NCBI GenBank assembly: GCA_009760855.2 | Contig: WPIO01000074.1 | Coordinates: 402,501-466,500, forward strand | Reading direction: 5' to 3' | DNA from: Cristatella mucedo | Taxonomy: Eukaryota > Bryozoa > Phylactolaemata > Cristatellidae | Length of the DNA: 64,000 bases | Shown: positions 32,257-43,262 of the stretch, in pieces | How the letters are laid out: each line of letters starts with the position of its first letter | How positions within the stretch are numbered: the first letter of the stretch is position 1 | Translations under genes and position numbers: made by a program | The notes under the pieces: generated by a model | What the model saw: only the letters and a program-made list of their open reading frames with translations | Told to the model about the DNA's origin: nothing | Database searches by the model: none

Positions 32257-34636
32257 TTACATGAGCTGCTGCTGCCCGACCTGTTGCTGCTGCTGCGGCA
32301 TGACCTGTGGCTGCTGCTGCAGCATGACCTGTGGCTGCTGCAACACGATCTGTGGCTGCTGCTGCTGCAACATGATCTGTGGCTGCTGCTGCTGCTGAAG
32401 CATGATCTGTGGCTGCTGCTGCTGCTGAAGCATGATCTGTGGCTGCTGCTGCATCATAATCTGTGGCTGCTGCTGCTGCATCATAATCTGTGGCTGCTGC
32501 TGCTGCATGACCTGCTGCTGCTGCAGCATGATCTGTGGCTGCTGCTGCTGCAGCGGCTGTAACATGTACTGGTGCATCAGCGGCTGCTGAGGCTGGTGCA
32601 TCAGATGCTGTTGCTGATGCAAGCCGAAGCCTGGTAGACCCAAGCTGCCGTACATGGGAGCATTCAAGTAAGCAACGCCAGGTGCTCCTGCACTGCCGCC
32701 GCCGCCGTAGTAGTCGTAGTGATGCCGCTGGGCCTTGGTCATGGCGTCCATCTCGCTCCGAATGCGGTCGATGTCCGAACTCATCCTCGAGTTCTCTTTC
32801 TCTAGCCTCTCCGTATCGGCCATCATGGCCTCCTCGCGCTTCAGCTTGGCCTCTCGCGAGCGCCTCGCCGACTCGTTATTGAGCTGCCGCTTCAGGCGAT
32901 ATTCGGCGTCCTCCTCGAACGGGGGAGCTGACTTCTTCGCAGCAGCCGCCCCTGCCGCCGCCGCTGCCGCCGCTGCTGCTGACGCTGCCCCTGCCGTTGC
33001 TCCTGCGTCTGCCGTTGCCACGCGGGCCTCTGCCTCTCCTCTCTGCTTCTTGCCTATTAGCCTCCTATTAGCCGCCGGCTGCTTTGGCTTGCTGCCCGAT
33101 GCCGCTGCCGCAGGTGCTGCCGCTTTATGGGCAGCGACAGCCAAGGCTGCAGTGGTAGCAGCAGCAGCAGCGGCGGCAGCGGCAGCAGCAGCGGCGGCAG
33201 CGGTACCGGCCGAAGCCGGTACCGGACCGGCGACGGCAGGTGCCCGGCGCTCGTCTCCGCCAGCTTCACGACGGCCTTGACTCGGACCGCCTTCTTCCCC
33301 GGCAGCCTGCATTGCCGGCGGCCGGTTCTGGCGGTGGCGGCCGCCGGTAGCCGCTCTGTCGGTTGCTTTGCTAGCTTGGCTGGCAGCGGCGGCACCCAAT
33401 CGGAGGGGCGGCAGCTGGGCTGCTTCGGCTCGGTCACGTGCAGTGGCCGCAGCAGCTGACGCTTCGACGCTGGCTGCGGCGGCGGCGGCGGCCGAGCAGC
33501 TGTTGCTGCTAGCAGCTTTGCTCGGAGGCGGCTTTCCTGAGAAGAAAAGGCAAAGGTAAGAGGAAAGGCTAAAAAGGCCGGAAGCATTCATTCACCTCGC
33601 CCGACGAGTCTTGCGGTGGCTGCCGGCGGCAGCTGCCGGACAGCGGCGGCAGCAGCAGCAGCAGCAGCAAAGCACTTTTGCTCAGCAAAAGCCTTTCTTT
33701 ACCGCCGCTGAGCAAAAGTAGGCAGCGGCAAAGAACGACCTGCCGAGCGGCGGCGATGGACGCGCATCCCAGACGACGACGACATGCCGACGTCGAGAGA
33801 GCTGGGCGGCTGCGGCTGGCTGGCTGGCATTGGCGCCAGCTGCAAGGCGCTCAGCAGTTTGCTGAGCTCACTGAGCGGAAAGGCTACTCGAGCCTTCGAG
33901 AGCTGCTGCTGCGGCCACTGCTTGTGCTGCTCTCGGCTGCTGTCGGGAGTAAATCCTATGCACGACGATTGGGACGACGGCCTAGCAGCAGCAGCCCCCC
34001 CCCCAACGACCGGCCCCCCAAGGAAAAATCGGGAAGACGCGAGAGCACAAGCACTGCACGTGCACTCGACCTTCATGCATCACTCGACCTTCACCACAAG
34101 ACTTTGATTCGCCCTTTCGTCAGCACCCGAAGACCTGCTACGACCCGTTCGGTGATAGGACCTGCTGGGGAGCCTGACATTGACTCACACAGCCCCTTTA
34201 CCCCCTCCCTCACCGGCACTAAGTAGTCGGTGGTTTTCATCTCTCGCCGTCTCTTATCTCTCCGACTGCACATCCCTGTCTAGTCCACGCGAAATCTTCG
34301 GCTGCTGCAGCATGCTTAAAACCAACGGTACAAGATGCCTGCAACGGCAATGCACGGCTCTCCGATGCACGTAACCGTTCTACCGTTCTACCGTTCCAGC
34401 GACGACAACCGAGCGATGCCGATTGCATAACGACAGCGGGGGGGGGGGGGGGGGGAGTGAGGTAAGCACCGAAAAATTGAGTTCCAGCAAGCAAAGCAAT
34501 CTGGAACGAGCCGAGTGACGTTTGTCCGTGGCTACAGGGCAGGAAAAACCCGGGCCCTCTTCCCGCGCACCACCCCCCTCCCACCCGTGACTCCAAAGAA
34601 GCTTTGCCTACTCCTCACTGGATACTTACCAGACAT
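32257..34636 (-). CDS. bZIP transcription factor with Ala- and Gln-rich tracts (2 coding exons, 428 aa)
   Basis: The coding exons are 34636-34630 (ATG TCT G, donor GTAAGT) and 33536-32257 (acceptor TTTTCTTCTCAG), joined in phase 1 to give MSGKPPPSK. Residues 1-205 are low-complexity, with polyalanine at about 114-128 and 188-201. Residues 213-268 form the bZIP. The basic part RQLNNESARRSREAK fits N-x7-R (N221, R229), with NN..A..RSR as in PAR/NFIL3/C/EBP-type factors. EKEN at 247-250 is also PAR-like. The zipper heptad positions are M239, L246, M253, I260 and M267, so Met and Ile replace most leucines. After about 305 the protein is made of QQQQPQIM-like repeats encoded by CAG/CTG-rich DNA (32280-32560). 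Such proteins are nuclear dimeric DNA-binding factors; targets are unknown. The 1.09-kb intron is CAG/CGG-rich. Subfamily assignment is tentative. Confidence 0.87.
32280..32570 (-). repeat. CAG-rich coding repeat (polyglutamine/PQIM units)
   Basis: About eleven imperfect 24-30-nt units each encode several glutamines plus PQIM or PQV. Variation in glutamine number between units suggests replication slippage inside the bZIP C-terminus. Confidence 0.9.
33674..33719. repeat. 13-bp inverted repeat in the bZIP intron
   Basis: ACTTTTGCTCAGC (33674-33686) pairs exactly with GCTGAGCAAAAGT (33707-33719) across a 20-nt loop. It lies 138-183 nt into the 3' side of the intron, next to a (CAG)n run. Confidence 0.9.
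34437..34457 (+). repeat. Poly-G run
   Basis: About 18 consecutive G lie in the bZIP intron. The run could form a G-quadruplex or simply reflect slippage. Confidence 0.9.
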
Positions 34637-34764
34637 GTCTTTGTCAAAGGAAGAGAGTGCCACCGATACAGGGCACGATCACCGCCAAGTCGGCCGACCA
34701 CGCAGGTGTGTGTGCGGGCTGCCGTCCTCTATGGCCGCTATGGCCGACCGGAACACTTAATAGT

Positions 34765-34820
34765 CATAAAAATAATGCACTCGATAAAGCGCCCTCAGAG
34801 AACTCAATCTCTTCTCCTTG
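34765..34820 (-). mobile_element. LINE-A terminal fragment, minus strand
   Basis: AATAATGCACTCGATAAAGC, then GCCCTCAGAGAACTCAATCT. This is only the final ~50 bp of LINE-A, about 130 bp upstream of the bZIP start codon. Confidence 0.75.
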
Positions 34821-35041
34821 GACTTCAAAAGGCTCAGTTACAAGCGTTCTCGTGAAAGCTTGAGTGGTGCAGCACCACCGACATATTGATCTTCTAATGT
34901 CAAAAAATGTTTATTGAAATTTATTGATTTTTATTGGATCGTGCATGTGTGATAATATGAATTTTCGAGTAGCAGCCTTGAACGATGACCATTTATGGTG
35001 AGGTAGAGCATTTCAAGTATAAATAAATAAATAATAAATAA

Positions 35042-35215
35042 ATACTAGCTGATTTAACAGCCTCTTTTTGTATAGCGACAGAAGAACCTTTACGGCTATC
35101 ACCACTGCATGCAGTGGCGATACAGGATCGCCCACCGCAGGATTCGAATCCACGACCTCGTGGCCAAGGTCGTGAAAAGCAACCACCTTACCTAGTGAGC
35201 CATTACGGCTCACAC
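35042..35215 (-). mobile_element. SINE S2, minus strand, full length
   Basis: Shows TACTAGCTGATTTAACAGCC, TTTTTGTATAGCGACAGAAG, a B box in GGATTCGAATCC and a reversed A box in CTTACCTAGTGAGCCATTAC. Confidence 0.9.
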
Positions 35216-35289
35216 GAAGTATAGGCATACCCACCTCTTGAAGAGCATTAATCACCGGCCACCTGCCCCCCCCCGGGCAGCTTCTCTAG

Positions 35290-36095
35290 CGGTACATCCT
35301 TTATTCGCGATTATACTATTATAACCAGTATAGCTCTTGCTATTATGGCTCTGCAAAACAAAACGCACGGCTGGCGCTGCTGCGAAATGGGCACGCGAAT
35401 CTCTCCAGCTGCAGACATGCCCGGCAAAGGCAATCCAACCTCGGTGTCGACGCCGGGCGTCGTCGAAGGTGGCCGAGCATCGGCTAAGGCGGCGAGCAGA
35501 AGATGGCGGATGAAGAAGGCAACCGAACGAAAGCCAGCCGAGGGCGACTGTATTAAGTCGACTGCTGCAGCACTGATAGCACCTGCGGATCACCTGAGTC
35601 AGCAGCACCTGAGCCTGCAGCACTCACCTGAGGACAAGCGAGCGTCGGTCGGTGAAAGCCGGCAGAACGTCGCCGCTTCGTGGGTGGCCGGCAGTCGGCG
35701 GAGGCGATTCGAGCGACGGTAAAGGGCAAAGGTTCAAGTATCGGCAAGGGCGAAAGAGTTCGAGTGCCGACAGAGGCAGGTGCAGCGGAACGTTGAGCGA
35801 ACAGCTGGGTGAACGCCGCCGAATGCGGTGGCAGCTGATAGAGTTGAAAGCCGCCGAAACGTCTCGGCGGCGGCGGCAGTAGCCGAGCACCTCAGCAGCC
35901 AACGCAGCCAGTGGGCTGTGGGCGAGGGGGCTGTACAGTATGCGGCCACCGCTGAGACGCATGCTTCCGACAGGCCACATGGTACTGCCGCATTAGCAGC
36001 AGCACAGAGAGCCTCACCGTTCGTTGCAGCACTGCCCGGCCTAGTGAGCACGATGGCACCATGGCACATCCAGGGCAACTTCGGTAATGGTAAGA
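35290..36095. other. GC-rich segment with overlapping unassigned ORFs
   Basis: Several 76-125-codon frames overlap on both strands here (for example + 35345-35722 and - 35624-35980). Composition resembles the HES CpG island. It could be upstream regulatory DNA or a 5' exon of the bZIP gene, or an unrecognised gene. GGTAATGGTAAGAATAG near 36083 contains a donor-like GTAAGA. No family motif is visible, so I do not call a CDS. Confidence 0.35.
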
Positions 36096-36149
36096 ATAGT
36101 ATACTTATATAGTATACTTAATACTTAATAAAAAGTATACTTAATAGTA

Positions 36150-37810
36150 TACTTACTATAGTGCCCTCGGAGGATCTAATCTCTTTAAGGCCCTTTAGCT
36201 TTGCTGCAACGGAGGCATGGTCAAATAGCTAGATGTAGTAGCATGCTCAATAAGCAACAAGAATAACATGGTTAGGGGTGGCATGCACAGGGTCGGCATG
36301 CAAGTTTGGTTAATGGTAGCATGCACAGAGTCAGCATGCATGAGCATGAGCATGTAAAGGATGAATCACTTGGACCCACTAAATGCTGTCATAAATCGAT
36401 GCGTTTTTAGCTTCTTTTTTAACGTGGTCAAGTCAGGGAATGTCGTGACGCAAGTCGGGAGTGACTTCCAGGCTTTGGGAGCATACGAACAAAATGCACG
36501 GTCTCCAAAGGATTTGAGGCTCGGACGAGATATTGGTAAACTGTTGGATTCCGAAAAGCAAGTGGCACGATGCTTGGCTTGGTGGGGGAGTAGATCTGAG
36601 AGACAGGCTGGGGCCAAAGAATGAAGTGACCTAAAATTGAGAGACAAAACCTTGAAGTTGATGCGTTGCTTGACTGGTAGCCAGTGCGGGTCGGCGAGAA
36701 GCGGTGTGATGTGGCAACGGCGACGCTCACGACACAGAAGTCTAGCTGCAGAGTTTTGCACCATCTGTAATCGCCTGCTTGCACATGCCGGTAGGCCAGC
36801 AAGCAGTGAGTTACAGAAGTAAAGACAGGATGTCATGAATGCATAGACCAAATTAGACGTGGTATCCTTATCTAAACAAGCTCAAATTTCAGCAATGTTA
36901 TGTATCTGAAAGTAGGTAGACTCGATTGTGGAGCTGATGTGGTCGTCTAACGAGAGGTCCCTTTGAAACATGACACCTACATTTTGAGCTGAATCAAAAG
37001 GAGATATGCTTGCAGAGCCAATTTTGAGCGGTAGCTTTTCCAATTTCTGAATTACACTGGGTTTGCCCATAACTAACATGTTAGTTGCATCGTCATTTAG
37101 TTTAAGATTGGTTGCAGCCATTCATGTTAGGATGTCATCAATACATGCAGCAAGGTAGTTGAGAGGATTCGAGGTGCTCGAAGGCTGGGAGGGATCAAAG
37201 CAAAGGTACAAGTGAGTGTCATCCGCATAGAATTGAAAGCCTAGATTGTGCATGGCAATAACATCAGCAAGAGGGAGAGGATAAACCGTGAAAAGAACCG
37301 GACCTAGCTCGGAGCCCTGAGGTACCCCATATTTCAGAGGCTCCTCAGAGGATCTTTGCCCATTCACGTCAATACTCTGGAGTCTCCCACTGAGATAGGA
37401 CCTTAACCATTGCAGAGCAGTGCCAGTAATGCCCAGGCGAGATGAGAGTTGCTCTAGAAGAACTCGGGGATCGATAGTATCAAAAGCTGCGGAAAGATCG
37501 AGCAAAACAAGCAGAGACACTCTACCCATATTTGCATTCCTTAGTAGGTCGTTGTATATATACCCTACGCAATGCTGACTCTGTGCAGTGACTTGCTCTA
37601 AAGCCAGACTGGAACTTATTAGCAAGGCAGGAAGTTTCAATATGTCAAACAGACAGTCGTCGGCATGTGCACGATCCGTGAGATAAAGTGAAGGCGCCCT
37701 ATAGTGAATGAACGGGAATGAATGAATATGTGAACGTGAATGAAGAGCACTACCAGCAAGCAGCAGCTGGTCTGCTACCAGTAGCTGCAGAATAGGACAT
37801 GACAGCATGA
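36150..37810 (-). mobile_element. LINE-A, 5'-truncated: RT, RT C-terminus, 3' UTR and tail (minus strand)
   Basis: Reading from 37808, the frame contains [51 protein letters not shown] and FYADDTHLYLCFDPSQPS. The catalytic YADD is intact. A stop at about 37122 ends this frame. The continuation LNDDATNMLVMGKPS is at 37121-36882, and [20 protein letters not shown] onward at 36851-36366. The 3' UTR and terminal motif reach about 36150. RT is the enzyme for target-primed reverse transcription. The internal stops show it is dead. Confidence 0.93.
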
Positions 37811-37894
37811 CAAAGTAATAGCAAGGGTAACAGTAGCAATGAGGCCTGACGGAAGTAAATCTATTATAGGCACACTTTGCAGGTACAGTAAAGG

Positions 37895-38300
37895 AAACCG
37901 TGTCAATTGGCTAGTGATAGCAAGCATACAGTGTCAGCCATGCATCGCTACCCAAAAAATACTTTACGTGGACCCAGCAAAAGCTGTAACAAACAATAGG
38001 AGTGAAAGCTTTTTTAAATGTCAAGTTGTGTGGTGTCGTGATGTCAGCGGGGAGTAAGTTCCAGGCTTTTCGAGTACAAAAATTAAATGCACGATCTCCA
38101 GATGATTCGTGGTGAGAGAATGAAGTACAGTAAAGACAAACACTTGAAGTTGATGCCCTCCTTGACCGGGAACCAGTGCATGCCGGTGAGAAGCGGTGTA
38201 TTTCTCTAGCGGTGTCGAAACTTTTGTTGAGGGACAAGCCTGCAGCTGTCGGTTTGAGCTCCAACTGTAAGTGTGTAATGCGTCATTATTAATAATATAT
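37895..38300 (-). mobile_element. LINE-A RT C-terminal fragment, minus strand
   Basis: Antisense blocks for the GDRAFxFxxxKAWNLLPADI region and the following 3' UTR (CTGTGCATGC-type sequence at 37920-37950). Frames are broken. Confidence 0.7.
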
Positions 38301-38309
38301 GTAATTAAT

Positions 38310-38920
38310 AATATACTTGTGAAGCTCCTCACAGAACTGAATCTCTTTTTAGGCATTCAACACGTGCTGTGAAGGAAGAATTAAGATATGATTAGTGATA
38401 CATGCACAGTGTCAGTATGCATAATAATACGGTTTGTGGTAAAATGCAGTGTCGACACGCATACTACGGTTAGTGGTAGCACGTGTTAGTACGCATAAAC
38501 AAAGGAAAAATCCAAAGGACCCAGCTAGTGCTGCGAGTAACCGATGTGTATTTTAGCTTCTTTGGAAATGTCAAGTCAGATGATGTCGTGACGTAAGTCG
38601 GGAGTGAATTCCAAGCTCTCTGAGCATATGAACTGAGAAGTACAGTCTCCAAAGCAAAGGATCTGAGGTTGGTTCAAGGCTAAATGCTAAACAGGTTGAG
38701 CCACAAGAGCCGGTGGTACAACGCCCTAGTCGGGGATTAGCTCTGATGTGTAGGCTAGAGCCAGCGAATGAAGTACCTAAAAGTGGGTGACAAATCATAC
38801 CTCCTGGGCTAAGACCTAGGGAATATTAGACCTAAACCTATTGCAGTGCAGTGCCAGTGACGCCCAGGCGAGATGGCAGGCTCTCGAGAAGTATTGGTGA
38901 TCAATAGCACCAGCAAACAT
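38310..38920 (-). mobile_element. LINE-A 3' end plus RT pieces, minus strand
   Basis: Tail (AGCTCCTCACAGAACTGAAT) at about 38318, 3' UTR to 38540, antisense RWNSLPTYVTTSSDLT region at 38550-38640, and a displaced RT segment (GTGCCAGTGACGCCCAGGCG) at 38835-38920. Internal deletions join distant parts. Confidence 0.75.
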
Positions 38921-38924
38921 CCTG

Positions 38925-39560
38925 TTAAATCTGCACGTAATCTAGGTGCCATGTTCTAATGTGACCTTCCATTAGACGGCCACATCAGCTTCGCAGTCAA
39001 GTCTGCCCACTTTCAGCTGCATAACGTGGTTAAAATTTGGGCTTGCTGAGGCAGGAATACTACATCTAAACTGGTCCATGCATTTGTGACATCGTGTCTC
39101 GACTTCTATAACTCACTGCTTGCTGATCTACCAGGATGTGCAATGCAGCTAGGCTTGTCTGTCGTGAGCATCACAGTTACCGCACCACACCACTTCTCGC
39201 CGATCTGCATGGCCCTCCAGTCTAGCAGCATATCGACTTCAAGGTTCTGTCACTTACTTGTAGGTCACTTCATTCTCTGGCTCCAGTCTACACATCAAAG
39301 CTACTCCCCGGCCAGGGCATTCATTGTACCACCGGCTCTTCTGGTTCTAGTCGTTTAGCTATAGTTCGTACGAACCTTGAAGCGTTTGGAGAACCTGCCT
39401 TTAGTTCGTATGCTCCCGAACCCTGGACCTCACTCCTGACCCACACCATAACTTCCCTTGACATGATGAAATCTAAAAAGAAGCTTAAAGCACACCTGTT
39501 TAATATGAAAGCATTGAGTGGGTCTTTGTGATTCATCCTCTTATGTGCCTACGCCTGCTT
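38925..39560 (+). mobile_element. LINE-A RT C-terminal part, plus strand
   Basis: Begins at TCTGCACGTAATCTAGGTGC (SARNLGVxF region) and runs through SCLDFYNSLLADLPGCA, then LHWLPVK-, APVYLSDL- and PxPWTSLLT-like blocks to FxxKALSGS at about 39530. The abrupt switch from minus- to plus-strand LINE sequence near 38920 marks an inversion-type junction. Confidence 0.75.
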
Positions 39561-39577
39561 ACGCTGTGCCTGCTGCT

Positions 39578-39770
39578 TGTACTGCCGAAAGATCAAGCAA
39601 AACAAGTGAAGACCTTCCTATGAGAAGGTCTTTCTTGTATATCCGAAGCAATGCTGGCTCTGTGGAATGATTAGCTTTCAAAACCTGACTAGAACTTAAT
39701 TGCTAGGTTTGAAGTTTCAATAAAAGAGTTTCGCTGGTCTGCTACCACGTATTCCACTGTCTTTTATGTC
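39578..39770 (-). mobile_element. LINE-A RT segment, minus strand
   Basis: Antisense of the DLSAAFDT to ETSNLASKF stretch, recognisable by CGAAAGATCAAGCAAAACAA and GCAATGCTGGCTCTGTGGAA. Short and decayed. Confidence 0.65.
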
Positions 39771-40036
39771 TATGGTCGAACGAGTGGGAGGGAGACTGGG
39801 CAGAAGTTACTTAAGTTCTCTTGGTCACGTGTGGCTTCCTTAATTAGTGGCCTTTTTGTAAGGGGTGGGGACAAGACCTAAGGCCAAGGACACATGTACC
39901 ATGTCAGTTATGCATGGCGACAGCAGCAGATCTGTGCATCGCACAAGCAAGACTGCAGGAATAGGGTCTATAGGACCACTAGTCTCCTTTGACTAGGAAA
40001 TGCATTTTAGAATGAGGTCACTCGCTCAGCTTGAAT

Positions 40037-40275
40037 TCAGGCATTGAGGTGCTCCAAAGAACTGGGGACAGGATTAATGTCGGGATGGTACAAGTGGGAA
40101 AAGAATCCAGTGAGGATACGGTTACCATGAGAACGGACTCTGATCTTGTCTAACTTTCTGATAAACAAGCTAGCGAAGTGGTGTGGGAGATCATCACCGA
40201 GATTACTGTAATGTGCCAAGAGAGAGATTGAGTTCTCTAACGGCGCTTTATCAAATGCATTATTATCAATAATAT
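40037..40275. mobile_element. LINE inter-domain fragment (-) joined to a LINE-A tail (+)
   Basis: The minus frame near 40200-40040 reads DDLPHHFASLFIRKLDKIRV and continues to HPDINPVPSSLE. This is the type of sequence between the endonuclease and RT of CR1/L2-like LINEs. At 40210 it meets a + strand LINE-A terminus (AGAGATTGAGTTCTCTAACG, then ATTATTATCAATA). Confidence 0.65.
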
Positions 40276-40294
40276 TATTATTACTAGGGAAGGA

Positions 40295-40459
40295 GCTAAC
40301 GTGGGAGAGATCAAGATGCTCGCACCGCGATGGCTCGGCAGCTGGAGAGTAGAAACGGTTCTGGGACCGGTCACCTTGCACATCGCAAATGAAGCCGGCC
40401 ACCAGAAGGTCGTGCATCAGGATCAGGTTAAGATGCGAGTTCCCACGGCTGCGAGAGCC
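40295..40459 (+). mobile_element. Ty3-type LTR retrotransposon integrase C-terminus (fragment)
   Basis: A + frame reads VGEIKMLAPRWLGSWRVETV, then LGPVTLHIANEAG and HQKVVHQDQVKMRVPTAARA before TAA at 40457-40459. The pattern (K)LAPRW.G...V..VLGPVT..I, then K.VVH.D.VK, is the SH3-like C-terminal segment of Ty3/gypsy integrases. The rest of pol is absent; upstream is LINE sequence. It is a 5'-truncated relic. Confidence 0.7.
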
Positions 40460-40462
40460 TAA

Positions 40463-40900
40463 TCTCGACGTGACCCCCGAGTGGATCGAGACCGAACGAG
40501 ATGCTGGGAGAGAGGCCTCGAATGCTGGCTCGGGGCCACCGCCCGCTGAGCAAGTCGAGAGCAGCGCCAGCGAGCCGACGGCTGCACGAGCTGCGGCCCG
40601 AGAGCGCAGCCCCCTGCCTGCCAGGCTGGCGGACTGTGTGCTTGTTTGACATTCTATGCGGGAAGGGATCTTGCGCGTGCCTGTTGCTTCTCGGCCGCTG
40701 GTGTGTGCCCGCTCTCGGCTGGCGGTTGGCTCGGTGCGGCCTTTGATGTGGGCGGGTGCTTGGGCGGCTGGCTCGGTGCGGCTTTTGATGTGGGCATTTG
40801 GCCCACCACGGATGCACTCCCTTATCTGTGGTGAGTCAGCCCCTAGCTTATACACGTACCCGCTGGAGGAATAAAGATTGAGTCTCGTTCACTGCTAAAA
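40463..40900 (+). repeat. Possible 3' LTR remnant with internal direct repeat
   Basis: GC-rich sequence follows the integrase stop. A unit of about 38 bp containing GGCTCGGTGCGGC and TTTGATGTGGGC occurs twice (near 40725 and 40771). AATAAAGATTGAGTCTCGTT near 40870 could be the LTR polyadenylation signal. No second LTR is present, so the boundaries are guesses. Confidence 0.4.
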
Positions 40901-41180
40901 ATTTTTTGGACAGCACTTAGAGGGCCCCTGCGATTCGTCCACCCTGTGCTTATGCGTGCTGACACTGTGCATGCTGCCATGCTACCACTAACCACATTTG
41001 CATGCCGACCCTGTGCATGTCACCCCTAGCCATATTATTCATTTTGTTTGTTTTTCAAGCATGATTTTACTTACCATTCAATTGCATTTCCCTTTGCAGC
41101 AAATGTAAAGCGCCTAGAAAGAGATTAAGTGCTCTGAGGGCGATTTATCAAGTGCATTATTATTATTATTATTATAAGAC
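40900..41180 (+). mobile_element. LINE-A 3' UTR and tail
   Basis: From GGACAGCACTTAGAGGGCCC through GCATGCTGCCATGCTACCAC and GCAAATGTAAAGCGCCTAGA to (ATT)n at 41157-41175. Nearly intact 3' end. Confidence 0.9.
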
Positions 41181-41374
41181 AGTATGCGATCTATATAAGC
41201 CTTTTGGATTGTGCATCAGATTTGATAATGCTTTTCTATAAGCTAAACTCGTCAACAATGTTTTTTATAGAAGCTAGAATTGGCCTTTGTTAGGATTTAT
41301 TGGTGTGATTTCCAGTAATCCCCATTCGCTTGTTGGTGGACAGTCAGTCCTTATCGTTTGCGTACTTTCTCCAG

Positions 41375-41560
41375 CTGGCGAATAGTAGGCTCAGGCTGCA
41401 CGGGCCTCCCAGCTGCACAGGCAGGAAGACCTGCGAGCAGCGAGCTACGGAAGTCTAGGCAGGCGGAAAGTCTAGTTTGCAAACGCAGGGGCCGGCCGAG
41501 CTGTGGCATCCTTGACTCAGCAAGCTCGGATTTTCGTAATGGTAGGCAGCGAAAAGTCGG
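41375..41560 (-). mobile_element. Diverged LINE RT C-terminal fragment, minus strand
   Basis: The antisense frame reads LSACLDFRSSLLAGLPACAA, clearly the [18 protein letters not shown] block of this LINE group but much more GC-rich. An older or different subfamily. Confidence 0.55.
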
Positions 41561-41693
41561 CAGACCTGACGCGACGTCGCGACCTCCAAACGCGACGTCA
41601 CTCGATTTACTCACAGGCGCGACAGGAGATGCTGGTCGAGTTCATTTTGAGCGTCAGGCTTTCCAACCTCTGCGTGACGAACACTTGGCTATA

Positions 41694-41865
41694 AGCCGTG
41701 ATGGCACACTAAGTAAGGCGGTTGCTTTCACGACCTCGGTCCCGAGGTCGTGGGTTCGATTCCTGCAGTGGGCGATTCTTTATCGCCACTGCAAGCGGTG
41801 GTGATAGCCGTAATGGCTCTTCTGTCGCTATACAAAAAGAGGCTGTTTAATCAGCGAGGAATTAT
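41694..41865 (+). mobile_element. SINE S2, full length
   Basis: AGCCGTGATGGCACACTAAG with A box, GGTCGTGGGTTCGATTCCTG (B box), TTATCGCCACTGCAAGCGGT, CTATACAAAAAGAGGCTGTT and an ATTATTAATTAATT tail. The best full-length reference copy. Confidence 0.92.
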
Positions 41866-42514
41866 TATTAATTAATTAGAAGCTAATGGCTGCCCCGTAG
41901 CACTGCTCCCGACCTAACAGTGAGGAATCAAGGTGGAAGCGTAAATCTGCCAAAGTTGCTACCGCAGTCTGAACTTGCAAGAAAAACTCCCAAATTGCAG
42001 GGCAAGAAAAACTCCCAAATTGCAGGGCTTCTCTTCAAAGACGTTGACTTCTTAGCGCCTGCAGGCCAGCCGAACGCACCGGAAGCCCGAGAGCTTCGCC
42101 GCCGGTGCAGGCATCCGAGCAGAGGTCTACAGTGACCTCTGGAGATTTCGGGAGAGGTCGCTCGCCCAATGCCTGAGCTTGCAGCAGTGGTCCCGAGACG
42201 TAGGCTAGATCAGCACGTCAGCGTCACCTTTCGATCTTGCTGCTAGAGCACTCGGCCACTAAACTGCTCAGCAAAAGAAAGAGCTCGACTTTGATCTCAA
42301 GCATTTTCTTTGCCTCGCGGCTTTTTTCAGACGGGCAGTCACGTGACTTCGAGTGATGCCTGAGAGCGACTGCTGTGGCTGACAATGGTGACAGTAAGAA
42401 TGTTCGGACGCTTCGGCCGTTGGACGACTCCTGTCTTTCTGTGCGATCATGTCGGCATTGCTCCTGTCGGCATCATGGAGGCTGGAATGAGAGAGTGACA
42501 GGATTTGGACTTTG

Positions 42515-42645
42515 ACCTTTTCGTGCTTATGCATACGTGCTGACACCGAACATCGTCTACTAACCACGTTTGCATGCTGACCCTGGTGCATGTCACCCCT
42601 GACCACGTTACTCTTGTTTTTATTAAGCATGCTGCCACTAAAAGT
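42515..42645 (+). mobile_element. LINE-A 3' UTR fragment
   Basis: GCTTATGCATACGTGCTGACACC, GTTTGCATGCTGACCCTGGT, GCATGTCACCCCTGACCACG and ATTAAGCATGCTGCCACTA. It lacks the terminal hairpin. Confidence 0.8.
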
Positions 42646-43262
42646 AGATGCTCCTTTCGGCATTGCTTTTCACGATCCTTGATCGTACGGCATGCTCGGC
42701 AAAAATATGCCGCTGACACACAACAAAGGCATTTCGATATGCTGCCACCAATTCAAGTACTACGAGCTGCTGTCTATTTGTCCGGCAAATGACATTAAAA
42801 AACTTCTGCGTTACAAAACATGACAAATATTGCATCCACGACAGTCGGGCGTCCGGTCGGGCACCTGAATAGACTCGGCAGAGCAGAAAGCTGTGCTTCA
42901 ATAGCAGCCGACTCGGTTCCAAAGTATGATGACCAGTAGTTCAAACCAACGTGGCAAGGAAGCATCAAAGACTAAAACAGGTTCTGAATGGTGCAAATGA
43001 ACCTTAAAAACTAGGGAGAGCACGCTGGCTTGCGACACAGAGTAGTACGGGAGATAAATAGCTTAGTCAATTAAAAGAAAAAAGAGTCCGCAGAGGCTCG
43101 TTGTTCCCTTCAGCTGTGCCTTCACTGAAACACAGCAACACTGTCAGTCAGTGATGTTTCAACAGCGAATACTAGTCGTCAAAGGCAAGCATTTACGTGT
43201 GCGAGCCAGGTGCTACGGCTAACCAAAGAAAGCCGGAACTCGTGATAAACTCGCCGCTCGGA

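Noticed and set aside
35345-35980. ORFs of 118-125 codons on both strands upstream of the bZIP gene
   Set aside because: Overlapping and GC-rich, with no recognisable domain. Kept only as an unresolved GC-rich region.
40037-40855. 272-codon minus-strand frame
   Set aside because: It is a patchwork of antisense Ty3 integrase tail, LTR-like GC-rich sequence and a LINE inter-domain fragment, with no coherent protein.
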